DNA of 64,000 bases from Olsenella intestinalis. Its GTDB lineage: Bacteria; Actinomycetota; Coriobacteriia; Coriobacteriales; Atopobiaceae. The stretch lies in the NCBI RefSeq assembly GCF_023276655.1, contig NZ_JALGRK010000002.1:186001-250000 (forward strand). The letters run 5' to 3'. Position 1 is the first letter of the stretch. Each line of letters begins with the position of its first letter. The translations under genes were made by a program, and so were the position numbers. Below are positions 33,179 through 40,729 of this stretch, in pieces. The notes under the pieces were generated by a model. The model had not been told where the DNA came from, searched no databases, and was given only the letters and a program-made list of their open reading frames with translations.

Positions 33179-33484
33179 ACGCGTTTTACGGTGTCCCAGC
33201 GTCGTTTGGGTGCCATGGCCATGCGGCCTCAAGGAGCTGTTGAGAGGGAGTAAACCAGGCCATATAACGGTAGTTCTCACTCCGAACCAAAACATATCGT
33301 TTTCGCAGGTAAATAGTGGTGCGCGAAATCTTCGGCGCACCACTTTGCATCACTGGAAAACGCTCCTTTCGGGACATTTCTTCCATGAATTCTTCCATGC
33401 GCCGACAGCACCCATACGTCTGGCCCGCCAACGGGACGGGCATCACAGGGACCTCGCTCCCTCCGCAGTCGGGGCTCTCCAACC
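33179..33484. other. Gap at the left edge of the accessory island
   Basis: About 300 bases with no gene I can support. It contains a 10-bp hairpin (AGTGGTGCGC / GCGCACCACT, 33327-33353) that could end transcription from either side. A 98-codon frame on the minus strand (33186-33482) and short frames on + lack a ribosome site and any recognisable family. G+C drops here relative to pnp. Confidence 0.5.
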
Positions 33485-35203
33485 TTAGTAAAGGCCGTTG
33501 ATGTATTCGGTCAGGGCCGCGCGGTCGTAGAAGCTGTCAGGGTCGGTGAGGACGTAATCCGGGTCAGCTCCGCGGTCGATGTCGTAGAACGAGCCGTTCT
33601 TCATGAAGGACAGCCGCCGGGGGCTGGAGATCCTGAACGAGGTGCCCCATGCGGACGAGATGGGCTGTATGACGCAGGCGCCTCCGGCGGAAGGCCGGCC
33701 CAGCAGCGTGACGACGTTGGATTCCTTTAGCATGCAGGGCACCAGGTTTCCGCTGGAGAAGCTGACGGGGGAAGTCAGGCAAAACAGCTTCTTGCCCGCC
33801 AGGGTGTCCTTCTCGTCGAACTTTCCGTCGAGGTTGACGTCGGCGCGATAGGAGGAGACGCACTGCGCGCCGGTCATGGCGTCCTCCATGCCGATGGAGC
33901 CCTCGCCCAGGAACCAGGAGATGGTGAACTCCGCGGCGGTCGCGTCGCCGCCGCCGTTGTCGCTCATGTCGAGGACCACGTTCTCGATGGGGCTGCCCTC
34001 CCGCGTGATTTGCGCATGGGCCTTTATGATCTGGCTGATGGTGTCGTCGGGGAGTTTCGCCACATCATCCACCCCGTAGTAATAATCCGCTGAGGGCGGA
34101 GGGGTGAAGGCGTCGAAGGTGACGTAGGCCGTGTTGCCGACCTCCTCGTAACCAGGGATGTTGTCGGGGTAGTACTTGTCCCTCGAGGCTTCCTGGCGCT
34201 CGCGGGCGGCCAAGACCCGGGCGCGCGAGGTGCCGAGTGCCGTGTAGTCGATGGGCCCGGACAGGTACGAAAAGCCGTACCAATTACTGTGGACGTCGTC
34301 GAGGTACTCCGTGATGAGGCGGTAGACCGCCTTGTCGGCCTCGGCCGAATCCGGTCCCTTCAAAGCTTCCGTGAAACCGGTCTCCTTGAACAGCTGGTCG
34401 AAGCTTTCGATCTTGTGGTCTTCTTTCAGGCCGTACAAGGTGTCCAGCATCATGCACAGCTCGTTGTAGCCGAATTCCGCCAATGCATCGCTGCGGTTTC
34501 CGGTGGGCGCGGAATAGTAAAGATCGCCGCACCTGGAGATATCGTCGGCCTTAATCACGCACTGGCCGTTGAAGTAGAGGCTTTCCAGCCAAGTTGGCGC
34601 AATGAGGATGTCGGCAACCGTCTGCAACGGGATCAGGTACAGGCCGTCTTGATTAACCAGGTCGATGCCGTAATCGCCCAGGTTGACCTCAAAGACGTCG
34701 CCCCGTCGGTCCAAGGTGCCCGTGCCGACTTTCTGCAGGAGCTTGAAATCACCCGCCTCGTTCACGACGTCGATGCTGGTCAAGTCCAGCATCGTGGACT
34801 GATCAGCCCTCATGCTGAACAGGTTGTAATCTGCGTAATGCATGACGTCTTTATCGAAATCGATGGTCAGAGGCACATCGGTGTCATAGAGCTTGTTGGC
34901 CCTGGAATAGGTCACGACAGGCCCCTCCGTGGACATCGTGAAGTCCACGGTGCCATGGTACGTCTCCTTGAGCAGGGCCAGACAATCGCTCGCGTCGATA
35001 TAGGGCAGGTCCTTTGCACCGTCGAGGAAATAGAGCTTCAGCTCCGTGCCGGACTTCTCGGTTCCGTTGTACAGGGGAAACGTGTCGTTGGCAACTTCAT
35101 GCTTCTTGGCGCTTGAAGCCGCGTTCGTACCGCCGCATGCGACGAGCGTCGCCGCAAGGGGAACCATCACCACTAGGCATAGCAATTTGGGTAATGACTT
35201 CAT
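33485..35203 (-). CDS. S41-peptidase-like lipoprotein
   Basis: 572 residues from ATG 35203, preceded on its strand by GGGAGGAGAAG. A signal peptide with lipobox (MKSLPKLLCLVVMVPLAATLVACGG) predicts a lipid-anchored extracellular protein. The C-terminal third resembles the S41 tail-specific protease fold: GNTAYVTFDAF, NVVLDMSDNGGGDATA, SPVSFSSGN with the presumed nucleophile serine, and GRPSAGGA. The usual catalytic lysine position of CTP proteases is not obvious (AGG where GK is common) and no PDZ domain is seen. The N-terminal ~350 residues are unrecognised. Third codon positions hold more A/T than in the flanking core genes. Substrate unknown. Confidence 0.75.
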   Translation of the reverse strand: MKSLPKLLCLVVMVPLAATLVACGGTNAASSAKKHEVANDTFPLYNGTEKSGTELKLYFLDGAKDLPYIDASDCLALLKETYHGTVDFTMSTEGPVVTYSRANKLYDTDVPLTIDFDKDVMHYADYNLFSMRADQSTMLDLTSIDVVNEAGDFKLLQKVGTGTLDRRGDVFEVNLGDYGIDLVNQDGLYLIPLQTVADILIAPTWLESLYFNGQCVIKADDISRCGDLYYSAPTGNRSDALAEFGYNELCMMLDTLYGLKEDHKIESFDQLFKETGFTEALKGPDSAEADKAVYRLITEYLDDVHSNWYGFSYLSGPIDYTALGTSRARVLAARERQEASRDKYYPDNIPGYEEVGNTAYVTFDAFTPPPSADYYYGVDDVAKLPDDTISQIIKAHAQITREGSPIENVVLDMSDNGGGDATAAEFTISWFLGEGSIGMEDAMTGAQCVSSYRADVNLDGKFDEKDTLAGKKLFCLTSPVSFSSGNLVPCMLKESNVVTLLGRPSAGGACVIQPISSAWGTSFRISSPRRLSFMKNGSFYDIDRGADPDYVLTDPDSFYDRAALTEYINGLY

Positions 35204-35270
35204 CTTCTCTCCTCCCACCTTTAAACGGGACCCGCAACAATCGGTGATCAAAAGTATAGAGAGAGGGGGT

Positions 35271-35306
35271 CGAGAAGAGCCTCCCTCATACGTGAGGGGC
35301 TTCTCG
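35271..35306. repeat. GCTCTTCTCG element embedded in a hairpin
   Basis: The exact element (minus strand, 35271-35280) forms the left arm of an inverted repeat whose right arm ends in CTTCTCG (35300-35306); inner arms CCCTCA/TGAGGG close on a TACG loop. Paired uptake sequences in Neisseria often form terminators this way. It lies upstream of the S41-like gene. Confidence 0.65.
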
Positions 35307-35316
35307 TTATGCCTAG

Positions 35317-35454
35317 TTCGGTTGGGCTGCCGAGATTGCCGTGCGCACCGTGCGCGAGTGGCTCGACACATACGAGGACGCGGGCATCACCGTGGTCTTC
35401 AACGTGTTCGGCGATACAGACGAGGCGATATACCGGTCGCTTCACTTCACCTGA
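35317..35454 (+). pseudogene. Remnant: C-terminal end of a macrodomain (ADP-ribose-binding) protein
   Basis: Frame reads FGWAAEIAVRTVREWLDTYEDAG...VVFNVFGDTDEAIYRSLHFT then TGA. The AAEIAVRTVREWL helix followed by a VVFNVF strand and D..IY..L is the usual end of macrodomain (O-acetyl-ADP-ribose deacetylase-like) proteins. A stop codon (35314-35316) sits directly before it and the ~130 N-terminal residues are missing, so it is a fragment. Recognised from memory of the family. Confidence 0.55.
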
Positions 35455-35507
35455 CGCGTCCAGGGCCGGACGGAGGGGTTGGGAAGCGTCTGTCGGCCCG
35501 ACTTCCG

Positions 35508-35606
35508 TTGAGTCGTCTGGGTGTTGTTCCCAACGTCCTGTTCCGCCTGAACGTCATCAAGCAGTTCGGGACCGGCATCCGCCGCATCAAGCGCTGCACA
35601 GGCCTC
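35508..35606 (+). pseudogene. Remnant: C-terminal piece of an AlbA_2 / RecG-like ATP-binding protein
   Basis: The frame VVPNVLFRLNVIKQFGTGIRRIKRC matches the well-conserved N.lla..lfrlg.ie.fGtGi.rI segment near the end of AlbA_2/AAA_4 'putative DNA binding' proteins. Nothing of the rest is present and the fragment runs into the 3' end of the opposing solute-binding gene. Gene debris. Confidence 0.5.
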
Positions 35607-36932
35607 TTACAGCTCGTACGTTCCGTATCCGGCGATTGCCTTATCGATCGACGCCTCGCCGTTCGCAACCTGGAAAGCCGCGACGCGGTATTGGATGGTG
35701 ACGCCATCTGTCAGTCCGACTTCATGGGTCGAAATGACACGGCTTGGGTCAATCTTGCTGAACGGAGCGTACATACCATCGAAGGAAAGGTCGGACGTCA
35801 CCGTGAGCAGGCGTTTCGCGCGCGCGATGTTGTTAAGTTCCTGCTGGTTCATCAGGAAGCGCATGAACTCGTTTGCCATGTCGAGGTTTTTGCCTTCCTT
35901 GTTAACCGCAAACTGCACCGAAGGCTTGTCGAGAAGGCTGGCGCCCTCATCGGAGAGAGTAAACGGATAGAGGGCGTACGAGAACGGATGGGCGGAAAAT
36001 GCTTCGGACTGGCTTTCGCGCTTTGTCGTGCCTGACGCCGTATCGCCCGAGCACAGTGCCATGGGGATATCGCCTTCGAAGAACCGCAGAATCAGCGCGT
36101 TGTAGCCGTTCTTAAGTTCGTTGCAGACATCGAGGTTGAAGCACCCATGCTCCTTCATGACGTTGACCTTCTCGAGGACTGGCCTCATGTATTCGCCAGC
36201 CGAGGGATCGAGCGAGTTAAGTTTCTCGACCATCTTGGGGTTCTTGGCGGCATCGCCATACATGAGCTCGCCAACGAGGTTGCCGTACGCAGACGCCACA
36301 TTGTAGGTCAAAATGGGAGTGGGATACCCCGCCTTGTTGAACGCATCGCATGCAGCCAGCAGCTCCTCGTAGTTTGTCGGAACGCTGATCTTCTCCTTTT
36401 CGAAGAGGTCCTCGTTCACAAGGATGCCGGAAGTGCTGGAGAATATGGGGGCCATGGGGCACGCCCCCGCATCGTCTTTGCACAGCAAGCTCGGGCGCAC
36501 GCACGACAAGTCGATGCCACGCGCCGAATCGGAGAGGTCCTCGGCGTGCTCGAATACCGGCTTGTGGCTGTCGGAATCCATCATGAAGTCGAACGCGAAA
36601 TAGATGTCAGGCGCATCTTCGGAGTTCAAGGCCGTAGAAACGACGTTGTTGTAGTCGTCAAGCTTGGTGTAGCTCAGCTCGACGTTGGGATAGTACTCGT
36701 TGAACTTATCGAATTCAGCTTCAAGCGCCTCAAAGTTATCGTAGCTGCCGGCTACGGAAAGGGAGCATTTCGTGGCGGTATCGAGCGAGGGGGTAAAGCC
36801 CTTCTTCTCGCCCGCCTGCCCCGATGGAACCGCAGACCCGGTAGAACCCGACGATGCGGCGCAGGCCGCCAACGCGACCGAGACGAGAGCAATAGATAAA
36901 ACGACCAGGCAACGCACCACAGACTTTCTCAT
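35607..36932 (-). CDS. Extracellular solute-binding lipoprotein (family 1), partner of the hybrid kinase
   Basis: 441 residues. Signal peptide with lipobox (VALAACAASSG), ribosome site GGAGGGCAA. The body has the two-lobe binding-protein pattern of sugar ABC receptors: YDNFEALEAEFDKFNEYYPNVELSYTKLDDY, DAPDIYFAFDF, GILVNEDLFEKEKISVPTNYEELLAACDAFNKAGY, FFEGDIPMALCSGDTA. Its ATG overlaps the stop of the upstream hybrid histidine kinase (ATGA), and no ABC permease or ATPase gene is nearby. It therefore more likely serves as a ligand-sensing partner for the kinase than as a transport receptor. Less G+C-biased codons than flanking core genes. Confidence 0.82.
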   Translation of the reverse strand: MRKSVVRCLVVLSIALVSVALAACAASSGSTGSAVPSGQAGEKKGFTPSLDTATKCSLSVAGSYDNFEALEAEFDKFNEYYPNVELSYTKLDDYNNVVSTALNSEDAPDIYFAFDFMMDSDSHKPVFEHAEDLSDSARGIDLSCVRPSLLCKDDAGACPMAPIFSSTSGILVNEDLFEKEKISVPTNYEELLAACDAFNKAGYPTPILTYNVASAYGNLVGELMYGDAAKNPKMVEKLNSLDPSAGEYMRPVLEKVNVMKEHGCFNLDVCNELKNGYNALILRFFEGDIPMALCSGDTASGTTKRESQSEAFSAHPFSYALYPFTLSDEGASLLDKPSVQFAVNKEGKNLDMANEFMRFLMNQQELNNIARAKRLLTVTSDLSFDGMYAPFSKIDPSRVISTHEVGLTDGVTIQYRVAAFQVANGEASIDKAIAGYGTYEL

Positions 36933-39484
36933 AACTTGCCCTCCTTCACCCCTCTAATCTCTTTCAAAACGATCTTGATATCAATTGGCTTAGCGATATG
37001 ACCGTTCATACCAGCATCCATGCATTTTGCAACGTCTTCGGAAAACGCATCTGCCGTCATCGCGATAATCGGAATTGTCGACGGCCACTCGCCGGGCAGA
37101 GCGCGGATGGCCTTCGTGGCCTCGATACCGTTCATGATGGGCATTTGCACGTCCATGAACACGAGGTCGTAATCTCCCGGCTGCGATGACGCAAGCATAT
37201 CGACCGCAATCTGGCCGTTTTCGGCGCGCACTGACTCGATGCCGTGCATGTCGAGCAACATGTTGAGAATCTCCCAGTTGATGTCATTGTCCTCGGCGGC
37301 GAGCACGCGCATACCCGCAATGTCGGAATGGTCGTCCTCGTTGGCATCCGTCGCTTCCGTCAAATTCAGAAGCTCGTTGATCGCACGATAGAGCGTGGAC
37401 TTAAACAGCGGCTTGGATATGAACCCGTCGGCGCCGGCCTCTTTCGCGCTTTCCTCGATGTCGGACCAATCGTATGCCGAGACAAGGATAATTGGCACCT
37501 GCTCCCCGACCAGGGCGCGCATGCGGCGCACGACCTCGATACCATCCATGTCGGGCATCTTCCAATCCACGATGATGACGCCATAGTCATCGTGCAGGCT
37601 GTGTCGCGCCCCCACCATCTCGAGCGCCTGCACGCCCGAAGAAGCCACCTCGACGCGCGCGTCGAGCGAGTTGAACGTGTACTGGGCGGTCTGGAGGAAG
37701 ACCTCGTCATCGTCGACGAGCAGCGCATCGACGGATTCCAGGGTCATATCCTCGGGCTCGCGCTCCGCAATGAGCAGGTCGAGCGTGACGGTAAATGTCG
37801 TCCCCTCGCCCAGCTTGCTCTGGCATTCGATCGTACCTCCCATGAGGTCGATCATCTGCTTGGTGATAGCCAGGCCGAGTCCCGTGCCCTGGACCTTGTT
37901 CACGCGGCTGTCGGTTTGGCGCGAGAACGACTCGTACATGTGCTCCATGAACTCCTCGCTCATGCCCATGCCCGTGTCGGCTACGCGGTAGACCAGGCGC
38001 ACCATGCCGGGCGTCTCGCTCTCCAGCTCCTGCAAGTCGACCGCGACGCTACCGAAAGGCTCGGTGTACTTGAGGGCGTTCGACAAGATGTTGATGAACA
38101 CCTGGTTGATGCGCAGCTGATCGGCGCACAGGTACTCGTGTTCCACGGCGTTGGCATGGAGCTGGAAGGCGATATTCTTCTCCTTCACCATGGGCTGCGA
38201 AATGTTGACGAGGTTCTCGGTTACCTCCACGATCGAGAAGGTTGCCGGCGTGAGGGTGAGCTTGCCGCTTTCCACTTTGGAAATATCCAAGATGTCGTTG
38301 ATAAGCGTGAGCAAGTGGTTGCTCGCAAGCCCAATCTTATGCAAGCTGTCCTTGACAATGGCCGGGTCGTCGACGTTGCGTTGAGCGATGGTCGTCAACC
38401 CCAGAATTGCGTTCATGGGCGTGCGGATATCGTGGGACATGGCTGAGAGGAAGTCGCTCTTCGCGCGATTCGCCGCCTCGGCTTCCTTCGCGGCCTCATC
38501 CAGGCGCGCGTTGAACCAATTCATGAAGGCCATGTCGAAGTTGAGCAGGAACAGAAGGGCGCAAGCAACCCCGCCGATCAAGAACCAGTCGACGTTGCTT
38601 CGATTCAAGCTGCTCGATTGGATGTAGTTCAGGATTGTCCAGCCTTTGTTCGCGCTGATCGGCACATACGCTATCAGGCATTCCTCACCGCGCGAGTTGT
38701 CCATGAAAAACGACCCACTCTGCGTTGTAAGACGCTCCTTTAGCTCTTCGACCCCAGCTGCATCAATCTGGTTGTACGACTTGTAGAACTCGACGAAGTT
38801 GCTGTTCTTGTAATTGCGGCCTTTGATGATGTAGTTGCTGTCGCTGTCGACGAGCGAGACTTCAGCGTCTTCGTACCGGTCGCTGGGAAACACCCATTTT
38901 TCCTGGAGTTTCTCCAAGGGGATAACGCGCAAGAGGATCGCCTCGCGCTGCTTCAACCTGTCACTGGAATCCACAAGCGAGATCTTGTTGCAAAACGCCA
39001 GCGATTGAACACCGGTCATAGGGTTTGTGTAGGACCGCGAGACGTTGATAGCGCCATCTTGCTCGTCCAGCTTGTCAAGCCTTATGGGAAGGCCGATCGC
39101 CTTGTACGACACGGCGTAGTCATCTTCCGCGCCCGTCTTGGGGCGCGTCGAGAGCCCCTCGAGCGATCCGTTGTCTGTGAAAACGATGTGTGCAGCGTTT
39201 TCGGTCGACACATGGGAAGCCCTGACGAACGATGCCGCCTCGTCAATGGTCATAGGCTCGCTGTTGATGTAACGCGCCCAAACGTTGCAGATATTTTGCT
39301 CGCCCTCGAGGTAATTTGCCGTCACCTGCTCCATGGTGACGGTCGCCGTCTCGAACTGGGCCACCTCATCGTTAATCGACTCGCTAGCTGCCCGCTGCAC
39401 GTGCAGCAAAACGAAGCCTATGATGCCGAGCATGACAGCTACGTTCACCAGAATTATCAGATGTCGTTTGCTTCTCGTTTGCAT
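36929..39484 (-). CDS. Hybrid sensor histidine kinase with two receiver domains
   Basis: 851 residues from ATG 39484, chosen for the AAAGG 8 bases upstream; a start 27 bases earlier is possible. Order: transmembrane helix (~10-30), extracytoplasmic sensor of ~260 residues, second helix (~299-321), HisKA with SHDIRTPMNAIL (phospho-His ~351), HATPase with NALKYTEP and DTGMGMSEEF, receiver 1 (ALLVDDDEVF...DWKMPDMDG), receiver 2 (RVLAAEDNDINWEILNMLLD...DVQMPIMNG). No Hpt domain or DNA-binding output is attached and no response regulator gene is next to it, so the phosphate acceptor must lie elsewhere. Co-transcribed with the solute-binding lipoprotein downstream. Confidence 0.9.
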   Translation of the reverse strand: MQTRSKRHLIILVNVAVMLGIIGFVLLHVQRAASESINDEVAQFETATVTMEQVTANYLEGEQNICNVWARYINSEPMTIDEAASFVRASHVSTENAAHIVFTDNGSLEGLSTRPKTGAEDDYAVSYKAIGLPIRLDKLDEQDGAINVSRSYTNPMTGVQSLAFCNKISLVDSSDRLKQREAILLRVIPLEKLQEKWVFPSDRYEDAEVSLVDSDSNYIIKGRNYKNSNFVEFYKSYNQIDAAGVEELKERLTTQSGSFFMDNSRGEECLIAYVPISANKGWTILNYIQSSSLNRSNVDWFLIGGVACALLFLLNFDMAFMNWFNARLDEAAKEAEAANRAKSDFLSAMSHDIRTPMNAILGLTTIAQRNVDDPAIVKDSLHKIGLASNHLLTLINDILDISKVESGKLTLTPATFSIVEVTENLVNISQPMVKEKNIAFQLHANAVEHEYLCADQLRINQVFINILSNALKYTEPFGSVAVDLQELESETPGMVRLVYRVADTGMGMSEEFMEHMYESFSRQTDSRVNKVQGTGLGLAITKQMIDLMGGTIECQSKLGEGTTFTVTLDLLIAEREPEDMTLESVDALLVDDDEVFLQTAQYTFNSLDARVEVASSGVQALEMVGARHSLHDDYGVIIVDWKMPDMDGIEVVRRMRALVGEQVPIILVSAYDWSDIEESAKEAGADGFISKPLFKSTLYRAINELLNLTEATDANEDDHSDIAGMRVLAAEDNDINWEILNMLLDMHGIESVRAENGQIAVDMLASSQPGDYDLVFMDVQMPIMNGIEATKAIRALPGEWPSTIPIIAMTADAFSEDVAKCMDAGMNGHIAKPIDIKIVLKEIRGVKEGKL

Positions 39485-39531
39485 AGCGAGCCTTTTCCGC
39501 TTCGTATGCAAGCATTATCTCATTTGAAAAA

Positions 39532-39596
39532 CGTCCCCAACCCTCTGTTTGCGCCAAAGTGCTTGGTTATCTGGCACGAGCGGCGGGTTGGGGACG
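39532..39596. repeat. 12-bp perfect inverted repeat upstream of the hybrid kinase
   Basis: CGTCCCCAACCC (39532-39543) and GGGTTGGGGACG (39585-39596) are exact reverse complements 41 bases apart. They lie about 50 bases upstream of the kinase start. Could be an operator pair, a long hairpin or insertion-related ends; no coding sequence is evident between. Confidence 0.6.
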
Positions 39597-39717
39597 GATG
39601 AGCCGGAGATGCGTCCTCCGGCCCGGCAACGGCAACGGCAACCGGGGCGGAAGCATCGCCTCCGCCCCGGTCCCGCGCAGTATGCGGCGTCGCGCGCCGC
39701 GGCCTTGAGGCCGCGCG
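39597..39717. other. GC-rich hairpins, no gene
   Basis: Contains a CCGGGGCGGA / TCCGCCCCGG-type stem (about 39642-39671) and, at the end, a GCGCGCGGCC-TCAA-GGCCGCGGCG stem on the minus strand just behind the Big_2 remnant, which may have been its terminator. Confidence 0.5.
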
Positions 39718-39876
39718 CTACTTCACGGTCACCTTGACCCTCTTGGCTACGCCGTTCTGGACATAGGCGTAGACGTAGCAGCTGCCCTTGGCCTTAGCCC
39801 TGATCACGCCCCTGGCCGACACGGTCGCGACCTTGGGATTGGTGGACTCGTAGCGCATCTTCACGATCCTCTTCAA
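39718..39876 (-). pseudogene. Remnant: last Big_2 (Ig-like) domain of a surface protein
   Basis: The minus strand reads SLKRIVKMRYESTNPKVATV then SARGVIRAKAKGSCYVYAYV, ending in KRVKVTVK and TAG. The S.NpkvAtVs..GvirAkakGs...Y...VKVTVK pattern is a Big_2 domain, usually found in repeats at the end of large adhesins. The upstream part of the frame is not Big-like and runs antisense to the next gene. So only the last domain remains. Confidence 0.65.
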
Positions 39877-40012
39877 GCTCGGCGTGCAACCCAAGGCGAT
39901 GCAGGAGCTCGACGGGCATTCTGAAGATAGGGGTTTTGCGGCACAATTGATAAGAAGCGCAATGGGGAAGTGCTCGAGGGTCAAGCTCCTGGACGCGATC
40001 TGGAGGGTGAAA

Positions 40013-40486
40013 ATGCAGTTCGGCTTCTCGATGGTAGGCGTCGGTTTTCTTGCGATGCTGTTCATACCGAACATCAAGTGGGCGAGGAACCAGCCCCTGG
40101 GTTATGGGGAAATCTCCAGGCACGAGCGCAAGGCTCTTCTCGTGTTCGAACGGGTCGGCCAAGTGCTCGCCACCATCTCCGCCGTCGCTTTCGTGTGCCC
40201 ACAGGGCTTCTCGTTTCCTTGGCTGATCTGGTTGATGACCGCCTTCCTGTCCATGCTTCTCTACGAGGTTGCCTGGGCGAGGTATTTCATGGGCGGAGAA
40301 CGTCTTGCTGGAATGTACCAGCCGCTAGGCCCCATCCCCGTACCCATTGCGACCCTTCCGGTTGCTGCCCTGGCGCTCCTGGGGATCTGGTACCAATCGC
40401 CGATCACCGTGGCCGCTGCGGCGATCCTCGGTGTCGGCCACATCGGGATTCATCTGGAGCACCTGCGCGAACTCTCGGCTCGATAG
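40013..40486 (+). CDS. Small membrane protein of unknown function
   Basis: 157 residues from ATG 40013, preceded by TGGAGGGTGAAA; the longer frame from 39884 is not supported by a ribosome site. Four hydrophobic segments: FSMVGVGFLAMLFIPNIKWA, VLATISAVAFVCPQGF, LIWLMTAFLSMLLYEVAWARYF, and IATLPVAALALLGIWYQ through the C-terminus. I do not recognise a named family, though similar short four-helix proteins with an early IPNIKWA stretch occur in Firmicutes. It carries one exact repeat copy inside (40133) and another 11 bases after its stop (40497). Confidence 0.65.
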   Translation: MQFGFSMVGVGFLAMLFIPNIKWARNQPLGYGEISRHERKALLVFERVGQVLATISAVAFVCPQGFSFPWLIWLMTAFLSMLLYEVAWARYFMGGERLAGMYQPLGPIPVPIATLPVAALALLGIWYQSPITVAAAAILGVGHIGIHLEHLRELSAR

Positions 40487-40496
40487 TCGATTGGGG

Positions 40497-40506
40497 CGAG
40501 AAGAGC
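40497..40506 (-). repeat. Intergenic GCTCTTCTCG element at the right edge of the island
   Basis: Exact core, 11 bases after the stop of the small membrane protein, in the gap before RNase J. Confidence 0.8.
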
Positions 40507-40729
40507 CAAGGATCACAACGGCGCGACTGTGACGTCGCGCGCGTGTCCGCCCGCGGCGCATCCTCCTATCGATTTCGTATAGGGTCGCGTCGCTGCTGCA
40601 TACAGCCTGCTTCTTTGCGTACAATAAACGACGTATGTGTGGTTTAGGCCCACATGCCACAACCATAAAAGAGAGCGCATGAGCGCTTTGATAGTCATAA
40701 AACGTACCATCGAAAGGAATTACCAGCTA

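Noticed and set aside
33186-33482. 98-codon minus-strand frame between pnp and the S41-like gene
   Set aside because: No ribosome site, no recognisable family, and it includes a hairpin; not enough to call a gene.
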